Below are positions 27,206-35,872 of a stretch of 60,380 nucleotides of DNA, piece after piece. The notes below the pieces were generated by a model that saw only the letters and a list, made by a program, of their open reading frames with translations, was not told the DNA's origin and did no database searches. The stretch lies in the NCBI GenBank assembly GCA_018901125.1, contig JAHIFE010000024.1, positions 1 to 60,380 of the forward strand, given 5' to 3'. The DNA is from Pseudomonadota bacterium (GTDB lineage Bacteria; Desulfobacterota; Desulfobacteria; Desulfobacterales; RPRI01). A program made the translations under genes and the position numbers. Each line of letters opens with the position of its first letter. Positions within the stretch are counted from its first letter, which is position 1.

Positions 27206-27595
27206 TTACGGTACTTTCATATCAAACTTTGGTGAATGACATTCGTTGCAATAAAGAATCGATGAGGCATGATTCTTATGGCACAAGGTGCAGCGGGCTT
27301 CACCCATATGCGATTTGTGCGGGTTTTCAATTCCTGCCTTGATATTTTCAAGCTTAGCTGTCTTTTCGGCAAGCTTTGCATAACTGTCATGGCAGTTCAT
27401 ACAGGTATCATCTCCCGGTCTTGCGTACAGTGAGCCCTTTTCATGGCAGGATTCACAGGCAATCTCTTTTTCTTTATGTTTGTTTATCTTCGGCAACTTT
27501 TCCGCACCGGATACAGCCGGGGTCGGCAAATTTATAATCATAAATAATGTCAATAATACTATTATCACCACAGGGACTTTTATCGATTGCTTCAT
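27206..27595 (-). CDS. Tetrahaem c-type cytochrome, flavocytochrome c haem subunit
   Basis: A 129-residue exported protein with a signal peptide (VVIIVLLTLFMIINLPTPAVSGA) and four CxxCH haem sites (CESCH, CMNCH, CTLCH, CNECH). Size and spacing resemble the haem domain of tetrahaem flavocytochrome c3 fumarate reductases. It sits 92 bases downstream of a Tat-exported flavoprotein on the same strand, so the two probably form a split flavocytochrome in the periplasm. The ribosome binding site is AAGGAG before the ATG at 27595. Confidence 0.9.
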   Translation of the reverse strand: MKQSIKVPVVIIVLLTLFMIINLPTPAVSGAEKLPKINKHKEKEIACESCHEKGSLYARPGDDTCMNCHDSYAKLAEKTAKLENIKAGIENPHKSHMGEARCTLCHKNHASSILYCNECHSPKFDMKVP

Positions 27596-27687
27596 CAGAA
27601 TATTCTCCTTAGGTTTTCTTTTATAATTTCACAACTTGAAAGCTGGTTATGAATCAGAGGTATATTAAGTGTTTCCAATCACACAAC

Positions 27688-29457
27688 CTATCCCAAAACC
27701 TCTTTGGCCGCAAATATACCGGCTAAGCGACCGCCGGGAAGCACGAATCCCACAGTTCCGCCGCCGAAGGTATTTTCTCCTGCTACAAACAGGCCGGGAA
27801 TAGGGTCCCAGTTTTTATCCAGAACGTGGAATTGTTCATCAACTACAAGTCCGCCATGGGTGTTGAAACAGCTTCCGCCTTTTTGGCCAACTCCATAAAA
27901 AGGAGCTGTGCGGATAGGATGCATATAAAACGGTTCTTTAAAAAAGTCGCTATCTTCGCCTTTGGCACAAAGCATATTGTAGCGATCAACCGTTTTTACC
28001 AGCTCATCGGGATCAAGGCCTAATTTTTTTGCCAGTTCAACAATAGTCCCAGCCTTTTTGATGACACCTTTGGCTACATAGTTTTCAAATTGCTCTTCAA
28101 ACCATGGACAGGGATATTCACAAAAAAGCGGATGAAACTTATTGATAATATCTTCCTTACTGATTGTGTTTGCATCAAAGAGTGTAAAAGATTCCATATC
28201 CGGCTGGGCAATCGTCTGCGATCCCTGATAGGTGTATACCATACCCCTGTTAAGACTTTCGCAGAAGAATCTCTTAGCCTTCTTGTTAACTGTAAGAGAT
28301 TTCTGGCGGGCCAATTGATTCGGGGCACTGTATACCGTTGTAGCACCATGCTCACGAAGAGCTCCGCCGTCCCAGATCTCGATTTCATCCATTCCACGCA
28401 TATCAGCGCCCAGCGCTTGGGCCATCCTGATTCCGTCTCCTGTTGCGCCCGGCATACCCCAATATCTGGCTGCTTCAGCCCTGCGAGGTGAGCAATAAGC
28501 TTTAAGCATATCGGTATTTGCACCAAAACCACCTGTTGCAAGTATAACCGCCTTTGCTTTCACATACACCATTTTACCGTCAATGTTGTGTGCGGCAATA
28601 CCGATCACACTTTTGTCTGATGTTACAAGTCCTTTTGCAGGATGTTCTTTTAGAATCTTAACACCAAGAGCTTTTGCTTTTTTCTCCAAAGCCAGCGTGA
28701 AGCCTTTGGCATTGTGCGGGTGCCATCTATACCAGCCTTCTTCGGGATGTTCCGGATCAATGGGAACATGGACAAGACCGGGAGCAGGCATACCGCCTGC
28801 CGGCTCGGTGGAATAAACTACTCCCATATCTTCAAGCCAGTCTACGGTGTCTTTTTGTTGTTCCATAATCTGACGCACAAAAGTAGCGTTTCGTCCCGAA
28901 GTTGGGTTTGGAGTTGCAACGTTTTGAGAACCATCCGGATTTTTGGAACCCTCAGCCAGAACCCTTGCTGCGAGTGGTGGGGCCTTTATTCCAAATCTGT
29001 CCTGGAATCTACTCCCAATGCCTCCGCCAATACACTCGGCAATTGATGTGTCACCACCGCAAAACGGATTTTTCTCCAGCACTATAACCTTGGCACCATT
29101 TTCTGCGGCGGAAACAGCAGCGGCCAGACCCGCTCCGCCACCGCCGGCAACGATAATGTCGGTCTCATAATCCCATTTTGCGGGAGCAGCCAGATTCGGG
29201 AGCGGTTCTGCGTTTGGATGTTTTTCGGCTTTGTTTCTTTTGGTACGCGAGGATTTACCTGCTGTGGCTTCCGCATTTTTTATCCCTAATTCAGCCATTG
29301 CAACTGAACCGATAATGCCTGCACCACCGGCTCCTGCCGCAGTCAGAGCGCCCTTTAAAAAACCTCTTCTTGATAATCCTTTATTAGATTTGGTTTCCAA
29401 AGGCTCAAGGTTTGTTTGGACAACATTTTCCGTTTGATCAACTGTAGGTTTCTTCAT
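27688..29457 (-). CDS. Tat-exported FAD-dependent fumarate-reductase-like flavoprotein
   Basis: A 589-residue flavoprotein. A Tat signal (SRRGFLKGALTAAGAGGAG) lies near residue 30. The FAD dinucleotide motif is DIIVAGGGGAGLAAAVSAAE, with the adenine-binding Glu in VIVLEK. The C-terminal FAD closure GLFVAGENTFGGGTVG is present. The family includes fumarate, urocanate and methacrylate reductases and ketosteroid dehydrogenases, so the substrate cannot be read from this. Electrons would come from or go to the tetrahaem cytochrome encoded next. GGAGG precedes the ATG. The segment PAKWDYETDI is shared with the flavoprotein at 51789-53417, so the two are related. Confidence 0.9.
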   Translation of the reverse strand: MKKPTVDQTENVVQTNLEPLETKSNKGLSRRGFLKGALTAAGAGGAGIIGSVAMAELGIKNAEATAGKSSRTKRNKAEKHPNAEPLPNLAAPAKWDYETDIIVAGGGGAGLAAAVSAAENGAKVIVLEKNPFCGGDTSIAECIGGGIGSRFQDRFGIKAPPLAARVLAEGSKNPDGSQNVATPNPTSGRNATFVRQIMEQQKDTVDWLEDMGVVYSTEPAGGMPAPGLVHVPIDPEHPEEGWYRWHPHNAKGFTLALEKKAKALGVKILKEHPAKGLVTSDKSVIGIAAHNIDGKMVYVKAKAVILATGGFGANTDMLKAYCSPRRAEAARYWGMPGATGDGIRMAQALGADMRGMDEIEIWDGGALREHGATTVYSAPNQLARQKSLTVNKKAKRFFCESLNRGMVYTYQGSQTIAQPDMESFTLFDANTISKEDIINKFHPLFCEYPCPWFEEQFENYVAKGVIKKAGTIVELAKKLGLDPDELVKTVDRYNMLCAKGEDSDFFKEPFYMHPIRTAPFYGVGQKGGSCFNTHGGLVVDEQFHVLDKNWDPIPGLFVAGENTFGGGTVGFVLPGGRLAGIFAAKEVLG

Positions 29458-29506
29458 TATTTATTCCTCCATATTGTTGATTACGACAATAACCTTCCTT
29501 CATAAT

Positions 29507-29722
29507 TTATTCTAAAACAATCAGTAACCGGTCTACATCTACAGCATCCTTCTTTTTGACTTTAATTTCCTTTACTGTTCCGTTTGATGGGGCATAGATA
29601 GAATTTTCCATTTTCATTGCTTCAAGAATCAAGAGCTCATCATCTTGTGCTACTTTATCGCCTTCATTAACAAATATCTCCAGAATAACTCCCTGCATCG
29701 GTGATCTAACTTCCTTGCTCAT
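29507..29722 (-). CDS. Stand-alone biotinyl carrier protein
   Basis: A 71-residue biotinyl domain with the attachment lysine in LLILEAMKMENSI. It matches the carrier domain of acyl-CoA carboxylases and biotin-dependent decarboxylases, without linker or enzyme domains. AGGAG precedes the ATG. No biotin carboxylase or carboxyltransferase gene is present in the window, so its partner is elsewhere. Confidence 0.9.
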   Translation of the reverse strand: MSKEVRSPMQGVILEIFVNEGDKVAQDDELLILEAMKMENSIYAPSNGTVKEIKVKKKDAVDVDRLLIVLE

Positions 29723-29763
29723 TTATATTATCTCCTGTCTTCTTTCAACATATTTAATGCCTT

Positions 29764-30196
29764 TTATCCTCTTGCCATGCGTCTGATGCAATCCACCCCC
29801 TCCAGGTATAATGCCTTCTGTGCACAACTGCATACACATAGGCCGCAGCCAAGACATTTTTTCTCATATACGGAAGCTGTGATCCCGCCCCTGGTTTTTT
29901 CATATGTTCCGACTCTGAATTCCCCCACTGACAGACACATGAATATCCTGATATTGTTCCCGTTGACTTAAAAGAGCTACAAAATATGCGTGTTTTGCCG
30001 CTTTGGAACCGGAAATAAATACTGATGAGGTAATTACCGGCTCAATTATCTCGAGGTTTATGCCGGGAGCAGCCGGAAAAACAGTGGCTATTGTCAGCCA
30101 ATCCAATTCAGCTTTTTTAGGTATCTTAAAAGGAGATAAGCCCAATAAGGACTTATGAAAAATCCATCCGGTTATAGCACAACCGGGTAACCGCAT
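29764..30196 (-). pseudogene. Frameshifted ferredoxin-type protein gene
   Basis: One frame runs from ATG 30196 (MRLPGCAITGWIFHKSLLG) to about 29925. The next frame continues to 29764 and holds a [4Fe-4S] motif CLGCGLCVCSC. Removing a single G from the five-G run at about 29921-29925 joins the two into one ~142-residue protein (…VSVSGEFRVGTYEKTRGG…). It is therefore a recent indel, a sequencing error or slippage. It lies between the biotinyl carrier and the benzoyl-CoA-reductase-like genes. The N-terminal part is not recognised. Confidence 0.55.
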
Positions 30197-30212
30197 TTTG
30201 GAATTAATATCT
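30190..30212 (-). repeat. Short dispersed sequence, copy 1
   Basis: Read on the minus strand this is ATTAATTCCAAAATGCGG followed by TTACC. The plus-strand stretch 37809-37830 is nearly the same, one A shorter. Here the ATG forms the start of the frameshifted ferredoxin-like gene. Confidence 0.4.
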
Positions 30213-30248
30213 TCTTAGATATAGCTGGTGTGCGCTCACAGATTACAA

Positions 30249-30374
30249 CCCCCCGGCCCCCTTTGTTAAGGGGGAATTAAAGCGGGTACATGACCATTTG
30301 CGCTTATCAATCCCCCCAAGTGGGATTAAGTATCCCAATAATTTCCCCTTAGAAAAGGGGGATAAAGGGGGCTG
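30249..30374. repeat. C/G-tract palindromic repeat, possible terminator
   Basis: The left arm (CCCCCGGCCCCCTTTGTTAA then GGGGGAATTA) and the right arm (TAATTTCCCCTTAG, AAGGGGGATAAAGGGGGCTG) are inverted copies around a 60-base centre, and each arm can also fold on itself. It lies just downstream of the minus-strand operon ending at 30388 and could end its transcription. Elements of this look are dispersed in many bacterial genomes. Confidence 0.65.
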
Positions 30375-30387
30375 CAAAAATATAACT

Positions 30388-31683
30388 CTATGCTACTTTC
30401 CTTTTAGCGTTATCCAGAACGAGAAAGAACTGTTCCAGTTTCTTTTTAAGTTCCTCTTCCACAGCGGCAGAATTCTCCATAACGTCAACATCTACGGTCA
30501 GGGTAGAGAGTCCGGCCTTGTCTCTTAGCTGATCCTTTATCAGCCGGGATACCGCACCGCACATACGGCAATTGGTATTAAAAAAGTTTACTGCGCCATC
30601 CGCACCGCTTTGTATTGCATCGTTTATAATCATATCTGAGAACACTTCATAAGGTCCATAGAACCCATGGTATGGCTCAACATAAAAAATTCTGGCAAGC
30701 GCCTCAAGTGGTTTGGTAGGATCTATCTTTGCAACCTCAGCTTCATTATAGTAATGATACATGGGTTCCGCCACTAAGGTGGCGCCTTGCGTTTCCATCC
30801 AGTCAAGCAAACCATGCATTCCGGGAGGAAAAGTATAACAACTGACCAGGCGGTATTTTTCCTCAGGTGTATAACCTTTACCGCTGGCAACACGTTCTTT
30901 CATTTCATCCAGAAATGCCTGACAATAATCCACTCCCTCCTGTCTTCCGGCATACATCATACGGAGGAAGTGAATTAAAAAACCGGTTCCGCTTTTTACA
31001 GGGCAGGGTCTTGCCGTCTTAATAAGATTGTGGATCTCAACGCTGATCTCCATCTGCTTCTTGGTCAGCCTTGTTGCTTCCACAAGTTTGTCATAGTTCA
31101 TCTTATGCCCGGTAGTTTTTTCCAGAAAGGAGATTGCATCCTTAATTTCTTCTACCATGAAATCGAGTCCCTTCTGGGTCCAGAAGAGATAAGGCCTGGT
31201 AATGCAAAAGACAGGCACATCATAGAGAGCGCCCATAATATTTGCGTTCTGAGCACAATTATCGCATTGGCATAAACTCGTGTTTACGATAGCAGTCGGT
31301 TTTGGAAACCATCCTTTTGCAAACCAGCCTATGGGAGCGCGCTGGGCGGAACAGATTTCCGGCCGGATACCAATGGATTTTGCAGCAGTAAAAATCTCAT
31401 CTTTATTGCCCATATATAAGGAAAACATACCGGCGATAAAGTCGTATTCTATACCCGCAATATCCATAGCCCAATAGATTTCAGTAGGAAAAGACATAAC
31501 ATTTGTAACAAAAGGCCTTCCTCCCTTTACTGCTGACATCACTTCATCGCATAGCTTTATTGTCAGATCATAAAACATGGTTTCCGCCCGGGTAGTGCTA
31601 TGATGGTCCCTCAATTGCGCCATGATAGGGATGCCCTGTTCAAACATTGTTGTATCAATATTTTCTATCTTTCGTAATTTCAT
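30388..31683 (-). CDS. Benzoyl-CoA reductase/2-hydroxyacyl-CoA dehydratase family subunit (BcrB-like)
   Basis: A 431-residue subunit. Conserved Cys that would hold an Fe-S cluster are seen in TSLCQCDNCAQNAN and FFNTNCRMCGAVSR. The C-terminal half has the family pattern of a second Rossmann-like domain. Members of this family use a low-potential electron supplied by an ATP-driven activator to reduce an aromatic ring or to dehydrate a 2-hydroxyacyl-CoA. Its start overlaps the end of the next subunit by four bases (ATGA). With the three genes upstream it makes the full BcrBCAD-type gene set; which substrate it serves cannot be told. Confidence 0.88.
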   Translation of the reverse strand: MKLRKIENIDTTMFEQGIPIMAQLRDHHSTTRAETMFYDLTIKLCDEVMSAVKGGRPFVTNVMSFPTEIYWAMDIAGIEYDFIAGMFSLYMGNKDEIFTAAKSIGIRPEICSAQRAPIGWFAKGWFPKPTAIVNTSLCQCDNCAQNANIMGALYDVPVFCITRPYLFWTQKGLDFMVEEIKDAISFLEKTTGHKMNYDKLVEATRLTKKQMEISVEIHNLIKTARPCPVKSGTGFLIHFLRMMYAGRQEGVDYCQAFLDEMKERVASGKGYTPEEKYRLVSCYTFPPGMHGLLDWMETQGATLVAEPMYHYYNEAEVAKIDPTKPLEALARIFYVEPYHGFYGPYEVFSDMIINDAIQSGADGAVNFFNTNCRMCGAVSRLIKDQLRDKAGLSTLTVDVDVMENSAAVEEELKKKLEQFFLVLDNAKRKVA

Positions 31684-32831
31684 ATTTCCACCTCCAAAGA
31701 TAACATTTCAACGAATGCTTCAATTCTTGTTCTGATCTGCCCGCTGAAACCTCCTCCATATTCTATGTCCAAATCTAAAACGGTTACTCCCTCGTCCTCA
31801 AGTCTGGTCTTCCACATCGGCAGATTAAGGATATAAGGAGCGCAGCATCTCATGGTTAGAGCAATTATCCCGTCAAGTCTGAAATCTTTTGCTATTTGTG
31901 ATATCCAGTCGGTTCTGTTTTGAGGCGGATTGATTCTGGGGCAGGAACACTTGGGAAGCAGATAGCGTTTTGCAAGCGCCTTCCATGGGTCTCCATCTTC
32001 CACCTGCTCCCACCAATACCGGGAACCGTTGCAGAAATCATCAACAACTACGTTTACCCCCAGACTCTCAACACTTTGTACGAAAGAAGGGGTGTTCAGT
32101 AACGCACCGCTGATCATGATTCTTGGCGCAGCAGGAAGAGATCGGCCTGTGGTTTTAATTTCCTCCAGCAGCTTTTCCAACAAGGTATTGAAATCTTCCC
32201 TGGGCATTCTGACCGCAGCATTTAAGACTTCCAGCATTTCGGCGCCGGAAAGCGGCGGAGTATTGCTTTTCATCAGATCGTGGAGTTTTTTCAAATCTGT
32301 TCTTGTCTTGTTATAAAGTGCGATTGAATCAACAATAGCCTCATCTGTGATTGTTACGCCAAAAAATTTCTCCAGGTTCTTTTTAAACTCCATAACCTCG
32401 CCATGATAAAATTTATAAGCCAGGTCATTGAATTTGCGCGGAGTATCAAGAAGGGGTAGGGTTGGGATATTGTGATAATAACTGCCCACTTCCGCCAGAC
32501 GGATGACTCCTTCGCAAGGAGTAGCTCCCGCAATACAATCCAGAAATCCGTATTCACCTCTTAGCTGCAATTCCAGTATTGTCCGGCTGAAGGAACAGGT
32601 GCCGCCGCTGAAGAGATATTCATTGGCCAGATCCAGGGAGATTTCTTCATTTCCGCCTGTGAGCCGGAAAGGCATCATGCCCGCGGCGTGAATTACCTCT
32701 TCCGGCACGTTGATGCAAATCCATCCGACAATTTTCTTTCCCTGTTCTTTCCATTTCCTGGCCGGTTCAGTAAAGGGAAAAGAAGCATTCACCTTCCCGA
32801 TTTCTTCGATAGTTTTAAGCATCTCTGCCAT
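31680..32831 (-). CDS. Benzoyl-CoA reductase/2-hydroxyacyl-CoA dehydratase family subunit (BcrC-like)
   Basis: A 383-residue partner subunit. Family features are IVGWICINVPEEVIHAAGMMPFRL at the N-terminus (quoted in part: GWICINVPEEVIHAAG), Cys in GTCSFSRT and DCIAGATPCEGVIR, and a late KCSCPRIN and MRCCAPYIL. These Cys probably ligate the active-site cluster. Stop and start overlap with the following subunit gene, so the two are translated together. AGGAGG precedes the ATG at 32831. Confidence 0.88.
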   Translation of the reverse strand: MAEMLKTIEEIGKVNASFPFTEPARKWKEQGKKIVGWICINVPEEVIHAAGMMPFRLTGGNEEISLDLANEYLFSGGTCSFSRTILELQLRGEYGFLDCIAGATPCEGVIRLAEVGSYYHNIPTLPLLDTPRKFNDLAYKFYHGEVMEFKKNLEKFFGVTITDEAIVDSIALYNKTRTDLKKLHDLMKSNTPPLSGAEMLEVLNAAVRMPREDFNTLLEKLLEEIKTTGRSLPAAPRIMISGALLNTPSFVQSVESLGVNVVVDDFCNGSRYWWEQVEDGDPWKALAKRYLLPKCSCPRINPPQNRTDWISQIAKDFRLDGIIALTMRCCAPYILNLPMWKTRLEDEGVTVLDLDIEYGGGFSGQIRTRIEAFVEMLSLEVEI

Positions 32832-32860
32832 TTGGTTCCTCCTTTGATTTTATTTTCTCT

Positions 32861-33751
32861 TTAAGCCGCCGACATCTTTTTGTTTTGTTTTTTATAGATA
32901 GCATTGGCGAACATTGCAGCTCCAAGCGCGCCGGCAATCTGGGTATCATATTTTGGTATCAAAGCCTCAACTCCAATGAGTTTTTCAATTCGTTTAACAA
33001 TACCCTTGTTTTTGGCAATTCCGCCGGTGATGGCAAATTCTTTCTCCACTCCGATTCTTGTAAGAAGTTCCAGAATTCTTGTGGCCATTGCCTTGCAGTA
33101 TGCCGCCAAAACCATATTTTTTGACCAGCCGCTTTTTAAAAGGCCGCTAGCCTCGGATTTTGCAAATACCACACAGGTACTGCTGACAGCTTCCGGTTCT
33201 TCGGCTACGTCAAGCGACATGTCGCCGATCTCGGTTACCGGAACCTTCAACATCTCTGCAAACACCTCCATGCCGCGTCCGGTTCCTGCTGCGCATTTGT
33301 CGTTCATAAGAAAGCTTAAGCATTTTCCCTTCTCATCAATATGGATGGTCTTGCAGTCCTGCCCACCCATATCAAGCACGGTTCTGACACTAGGGCCATA
33401 CATGAAATTTGCTCCCAGCGCATGACATGATATCTCTGTTATAGCCTTGTGAGCGAAGGGAATATTTACCCGGCCATAACCTGTTCCAATCAGATAATTG
33501 ATCCTATCAAAGGTGAGGCCTGGGATATCTTTAAGACACAAATCCATGGCATTATTAGCGCTTTTCGGACTGCTTGAACCGCTTCTGGTATTACTGTAAG
33601 CGTATATCTGACCATCACATAAAACAACCATCTGCGAACTTACCGAGCCCACATCAATACCGGCAGAAATAATATCTGCTTTTTTCCAATCCATTTCGGG
33701 GTTTACATAGGTTGACTCCACCCATCGAAAATATTCTTTTTTTTCTGCCAT
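32861..33751 (-). CDS. BadF/BadG/BcrA/BcrD-type ATPase, electron activator subunit 1
   Basis: About 296 residues with the ASKHA fold: phosphate-binding ISAGIDVGSVSSQ, then VLDMGGQDCK and the cluster-bridging Cys in NDKCAAGTGRG and SSTCVVFAKSE. These proteins form a pair that shares one [4Fe-4S] cluster and uses ATP to drive an electron into the reductase or dehydratase. Start chosen at ATG 33751 because AAGGAGG lies 11 bases upstream; a TTG at 33781 is less likely. The coding region is closely packed with the second ATPase, as expected for the two halves of the activator. Confidence 0.9.
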   Translation of the reverse strand: MAEKKEYFRWVESTYVNPEMDWKKADIISAGIDVGSVSSQMVVLCDGQIYAYSNTRSGSSSPKSANNAMDLCLKDIPGLTFDRINYLIGTGYGRVNIPFAHKAITEISCHALGANFMYGPSVRTVLDMGGQDCKTIHIDEKGKCLSFLMNDKCAAGTGRGMEVFAEMLKVPVTEIGDMSLDVAEEPEAVSSTCVVFAKSEASGLLKSGWSKNMVLAAYCKAMATRILELLTRIGVEKEFAITGGIAKNKGIVKRIEKLIGVEALIPKYDTQIAGALGAAMFANAIYKKQNKKMSAA

Positions 33752-33767
33752 TTTTTGTATTTCCTCC

Positions 33768-34547
33768 TTATCCCTGCGCAATTAGCGCCGCACCAACGGC
33801 GCTTGTAAAAATCGGATCTTCCGGCACTGAAATTTTTGTTTTCAAAAATCCTTCAAGACCGTCAATGAAGCCTTTATTCAGTGAAACTCCGCCGATAACC
33901 GTTACGACATTTTCCATTCCAACCCTTCTGACCATTGATGAACACCTCTCGGCTACGGCTTTGTTAATCGCTCTTGAGATGTCCGCCGTTGTAACTCCCT
34001 CTGTATTTATCAACGATACCACTTCCGATTCGGCAAAAACGGCACACTGAGCATTCAATGGAATGTTCTTGTCGGACTCAAAATGAAGCTTAATAAAAGT
34101 TTCAAGATCTGATTGAAGGGCCCTGGCCATCGACTCTATAAAGGCACCGGCTCCTGCCGCACATCTTTCATTTGTGGCAAAATCAACCACATTCCCATCA
34201 GTATCGCATTTTGCTACCGCGGCCTTCTCGGCGCCCATATCAACAACCGTTCTTGAAGCCGGTACTTCAAATATGGCCCCTTTTGCGCCTGAGGAAATTT
34301 CTGTTGCCACATCATCAGCAAAGCCAACTTTCTTTCCCCCACCGCCGGTGGCGACGATTTTGCCGATAGCATCTCTGCCGATTCCCGCCTTGGCAAGCAC
34401 TCCGTTTAATGCATTATTGATGACCTGTTCTTCATCCTGTTCTTTCTCCCCCCCGGCCAAGTGGCAATACTTTGCCAGGATCTTGTTGCCATCCATGATT
34501 ACCGCTTTTGTGCTGGATGCACCCACGTCTATGCCCATAGTAATCAT
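33768..34547 (-). CDS. BadF/BadG/BcrA/BcrD-type ATPase, electron activator subunit 2
   Basis: A 259-residue ASKHA ATPase: TMGIDVGASSTKAVIM for phosphate binding, VVDMGAEKAAV, and bridging Cys in NERCAAGAG and NAQCAVFAESE. It is shorter than and diverged from the neighbouring ATPase, which suggests a heterodimer as in class I benzoyl-CoA reductase rather than the homodimer typical of dehydratase activators. GAGGAGG precedes ATG 34547. First gene of the four-gene set. Confidence 0.9.
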   Translation of the reverse strand: MITMGIDVGASSTKAVIMDGNKILAKYCHLAGGEKEQDEEQVINNALNGVLAKAGIGRDAIGKIVATGGGGKKVGFADDVATEISSGAKGAIFEVPASRTVVDMGAEKAAVAKCDTDGNVVDFATNERCAAGAGAFIESMARALQSDLETFIKLHFESDKNIPLNAQCAVFAESEVVSLINTEGVTTADISRAINKAVAERCSSMVRRVGMENVVTVIGGVSLNKGFIDGLEGFLKTKISVPEDPIFTSAVGAALIAQG

Positions 34548-34693
34548 AAAATTATACCTCCTCTCGCATTAAATTAATTTTAAAATGACAGCATTTATAT
34601 AAAACAACAAAAACTGTTAATTAAATGCTAACAGGATTGGTATTAAATACAACTCCAATAAAACAAGGGGATAACTATAGGATAAACCTATTG
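34548..34693. other. Intergenic segment with a diverged copy elsewhere
   Basis: The stretch 34608-34690 (CAACAAAAACTG, TTAACAGG-like and ATTAAATACAACT, AACTATAGG, CTATTGTTA) resembles 37424-37517 along its length. It flanks the 3' end of the first PAS-LuxR gene, and the second copy lies beyond the 3' end of the second. This marks an old segmental duplication. Confidence 0.6.
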
Positions 34694-35872
34694 TTAATGA
34701 AGGCTTAATAAATAGGATCTAAGGTTGGCGTCTCTTTCTTTCAAACCAAATTTTTTTCTGAGACTGTTTCTGTGAAATTGTACGGTAGTAATGCCGATAC
34801 TTAGCAATTCAGCGATATCTTTAATTGATCTTCCTTCTTTTACGAGGGAGGCGATTTCAATTTCTCTTGGAGTAAGATTATGATGTTTAAGCTTCAATAG
34901 CGGCAAGAATGATGAAATAATATTATTAAGATTTGATTCAACGATATTTAAAACAGATAGCTGCCGGGAAGACAGATTACTGTTCTTAAAGTTATCAATA
35001 TAGGGCAAAACCAGTTCACGGACATTTGATAGAATTTTCCCTTCTATATCAGCTTTACTGCCTTCAAGTTGCCGCAATAAAACCTTCAAAGCGGCATTGA
35101 CCTCTTCAAGGCTTTGAGTCTTCATCCTTAATGTTTTTTCCGCCCGTTTACGTTTGGTGATGTCTTTAAAATATACGGAAAGTCCCTCTTCCGATGGATA
35201 AGCGTGGGCCTCGAACCATCTGCCGAAAAGAAAAAGAGCATCAAAGAACATAGGTGTACGACTCGCCATTGCAGTCCAGTAAAACTGGAAATATTCTTTC
35301 TTGGTTTTAGGAAATAGCTCGGTCAATCGATTGCCGATCGCTTCATTTCTTGTCTTCCCCATAACTACTTCTGCCTGCTGATTCAGGTCGGTAAAACGGC
35401 CTTCCCGATCCCATGTAAAATAAATATCTGTGATGCTATCCAGAACGGTAGCAATCTTCTGGTTAGCTTTGTGTAAGGCTTCGTCAAGACGCTTGTATTC
35501 GGTAAGGTCATGGATAACCAAAACAGTAATCTTATTGCCGCTGTCATTTTCGTATTCGGAAGCTGATAAATCGGCGGGAAATTCAGCTCCGTCTTCTTTT
35601 CGCAGGAAAAGATTGCCCCTGGCATTACCGGCGCTGGTTTGCTCTGCCAGAAATACGGGCAATCCGGGATCATCATGATCAAAAAGTTCACTACTGCCTA
35701 TACGACGCAACTCTTCTTCCGAACGTCCCAGCATCTCACAGGCAATAGGATTTGCAGCAGTTATCGAGCCATAACCCAACCCTATGAGAACGCCATCAAG
35801 AGAGGTTTCGAGTAATAAACGAAATTTATCTTCATTACCCATCAGACTTTTAATAGTTTCGTTTTGTTTCAT
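34694..35872 (-). CDS. PAS-PAS-LuxR-type transcriptional regulator (1)
   Basis: A 392-residue regulator: PAS domain about 10-125 (FRLLLETSLDGVLIGLGYGS), second PAS about 135-245 (VLDSITDIYFTWDREGRF), a helical linker, and a C-terminal LuxR helix-turn-helix (LTPREIEIASLVKEGRSIKD, then TVQFHRNSLRKKFGL). No transmembrane segments, so a cytoplasmic sensor, perhaps of a small molecule. Its ATG overlaps the stop of the upstream DUF1329 gene (TAATG), so the two are translationally coupled. A close paralogue is at 37876. Confidence 0.92.
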   Translation of the reverse strand: MKQNETIKSLMGNEDKFRLLLETSLDGVLIGLGYGSITAANPIACEMLGRSEEELRRIGSSELFDHDDPGLPVFLAEQTSAGNARGNLFLRKEDGAEFPADLSASEYENDSGNKITVLVIHDLTEYKRLDEALHKANQKIATVLDSITDIYFTWDREGRFTDLNQQAEVVMGKTRNEAIGNRLTELFPKTKKEYFQFYWTAMASRTPMFFDALFLFGRWFEAHAYPSEEGLSVYFKDITKRKRAEKTLRMKTQSLEEVNAALKVLLRQLEGSKADIEGKILSNVRELVLPYIDNFKNSNLSSRQLSVLNIVESNLNNIISSFLPLLKLKHHNLTPREIEIASLVKEGRSIKDIAELLSIGITTVQFHRNSLRKKFGLKERDANLRSYLLSLH

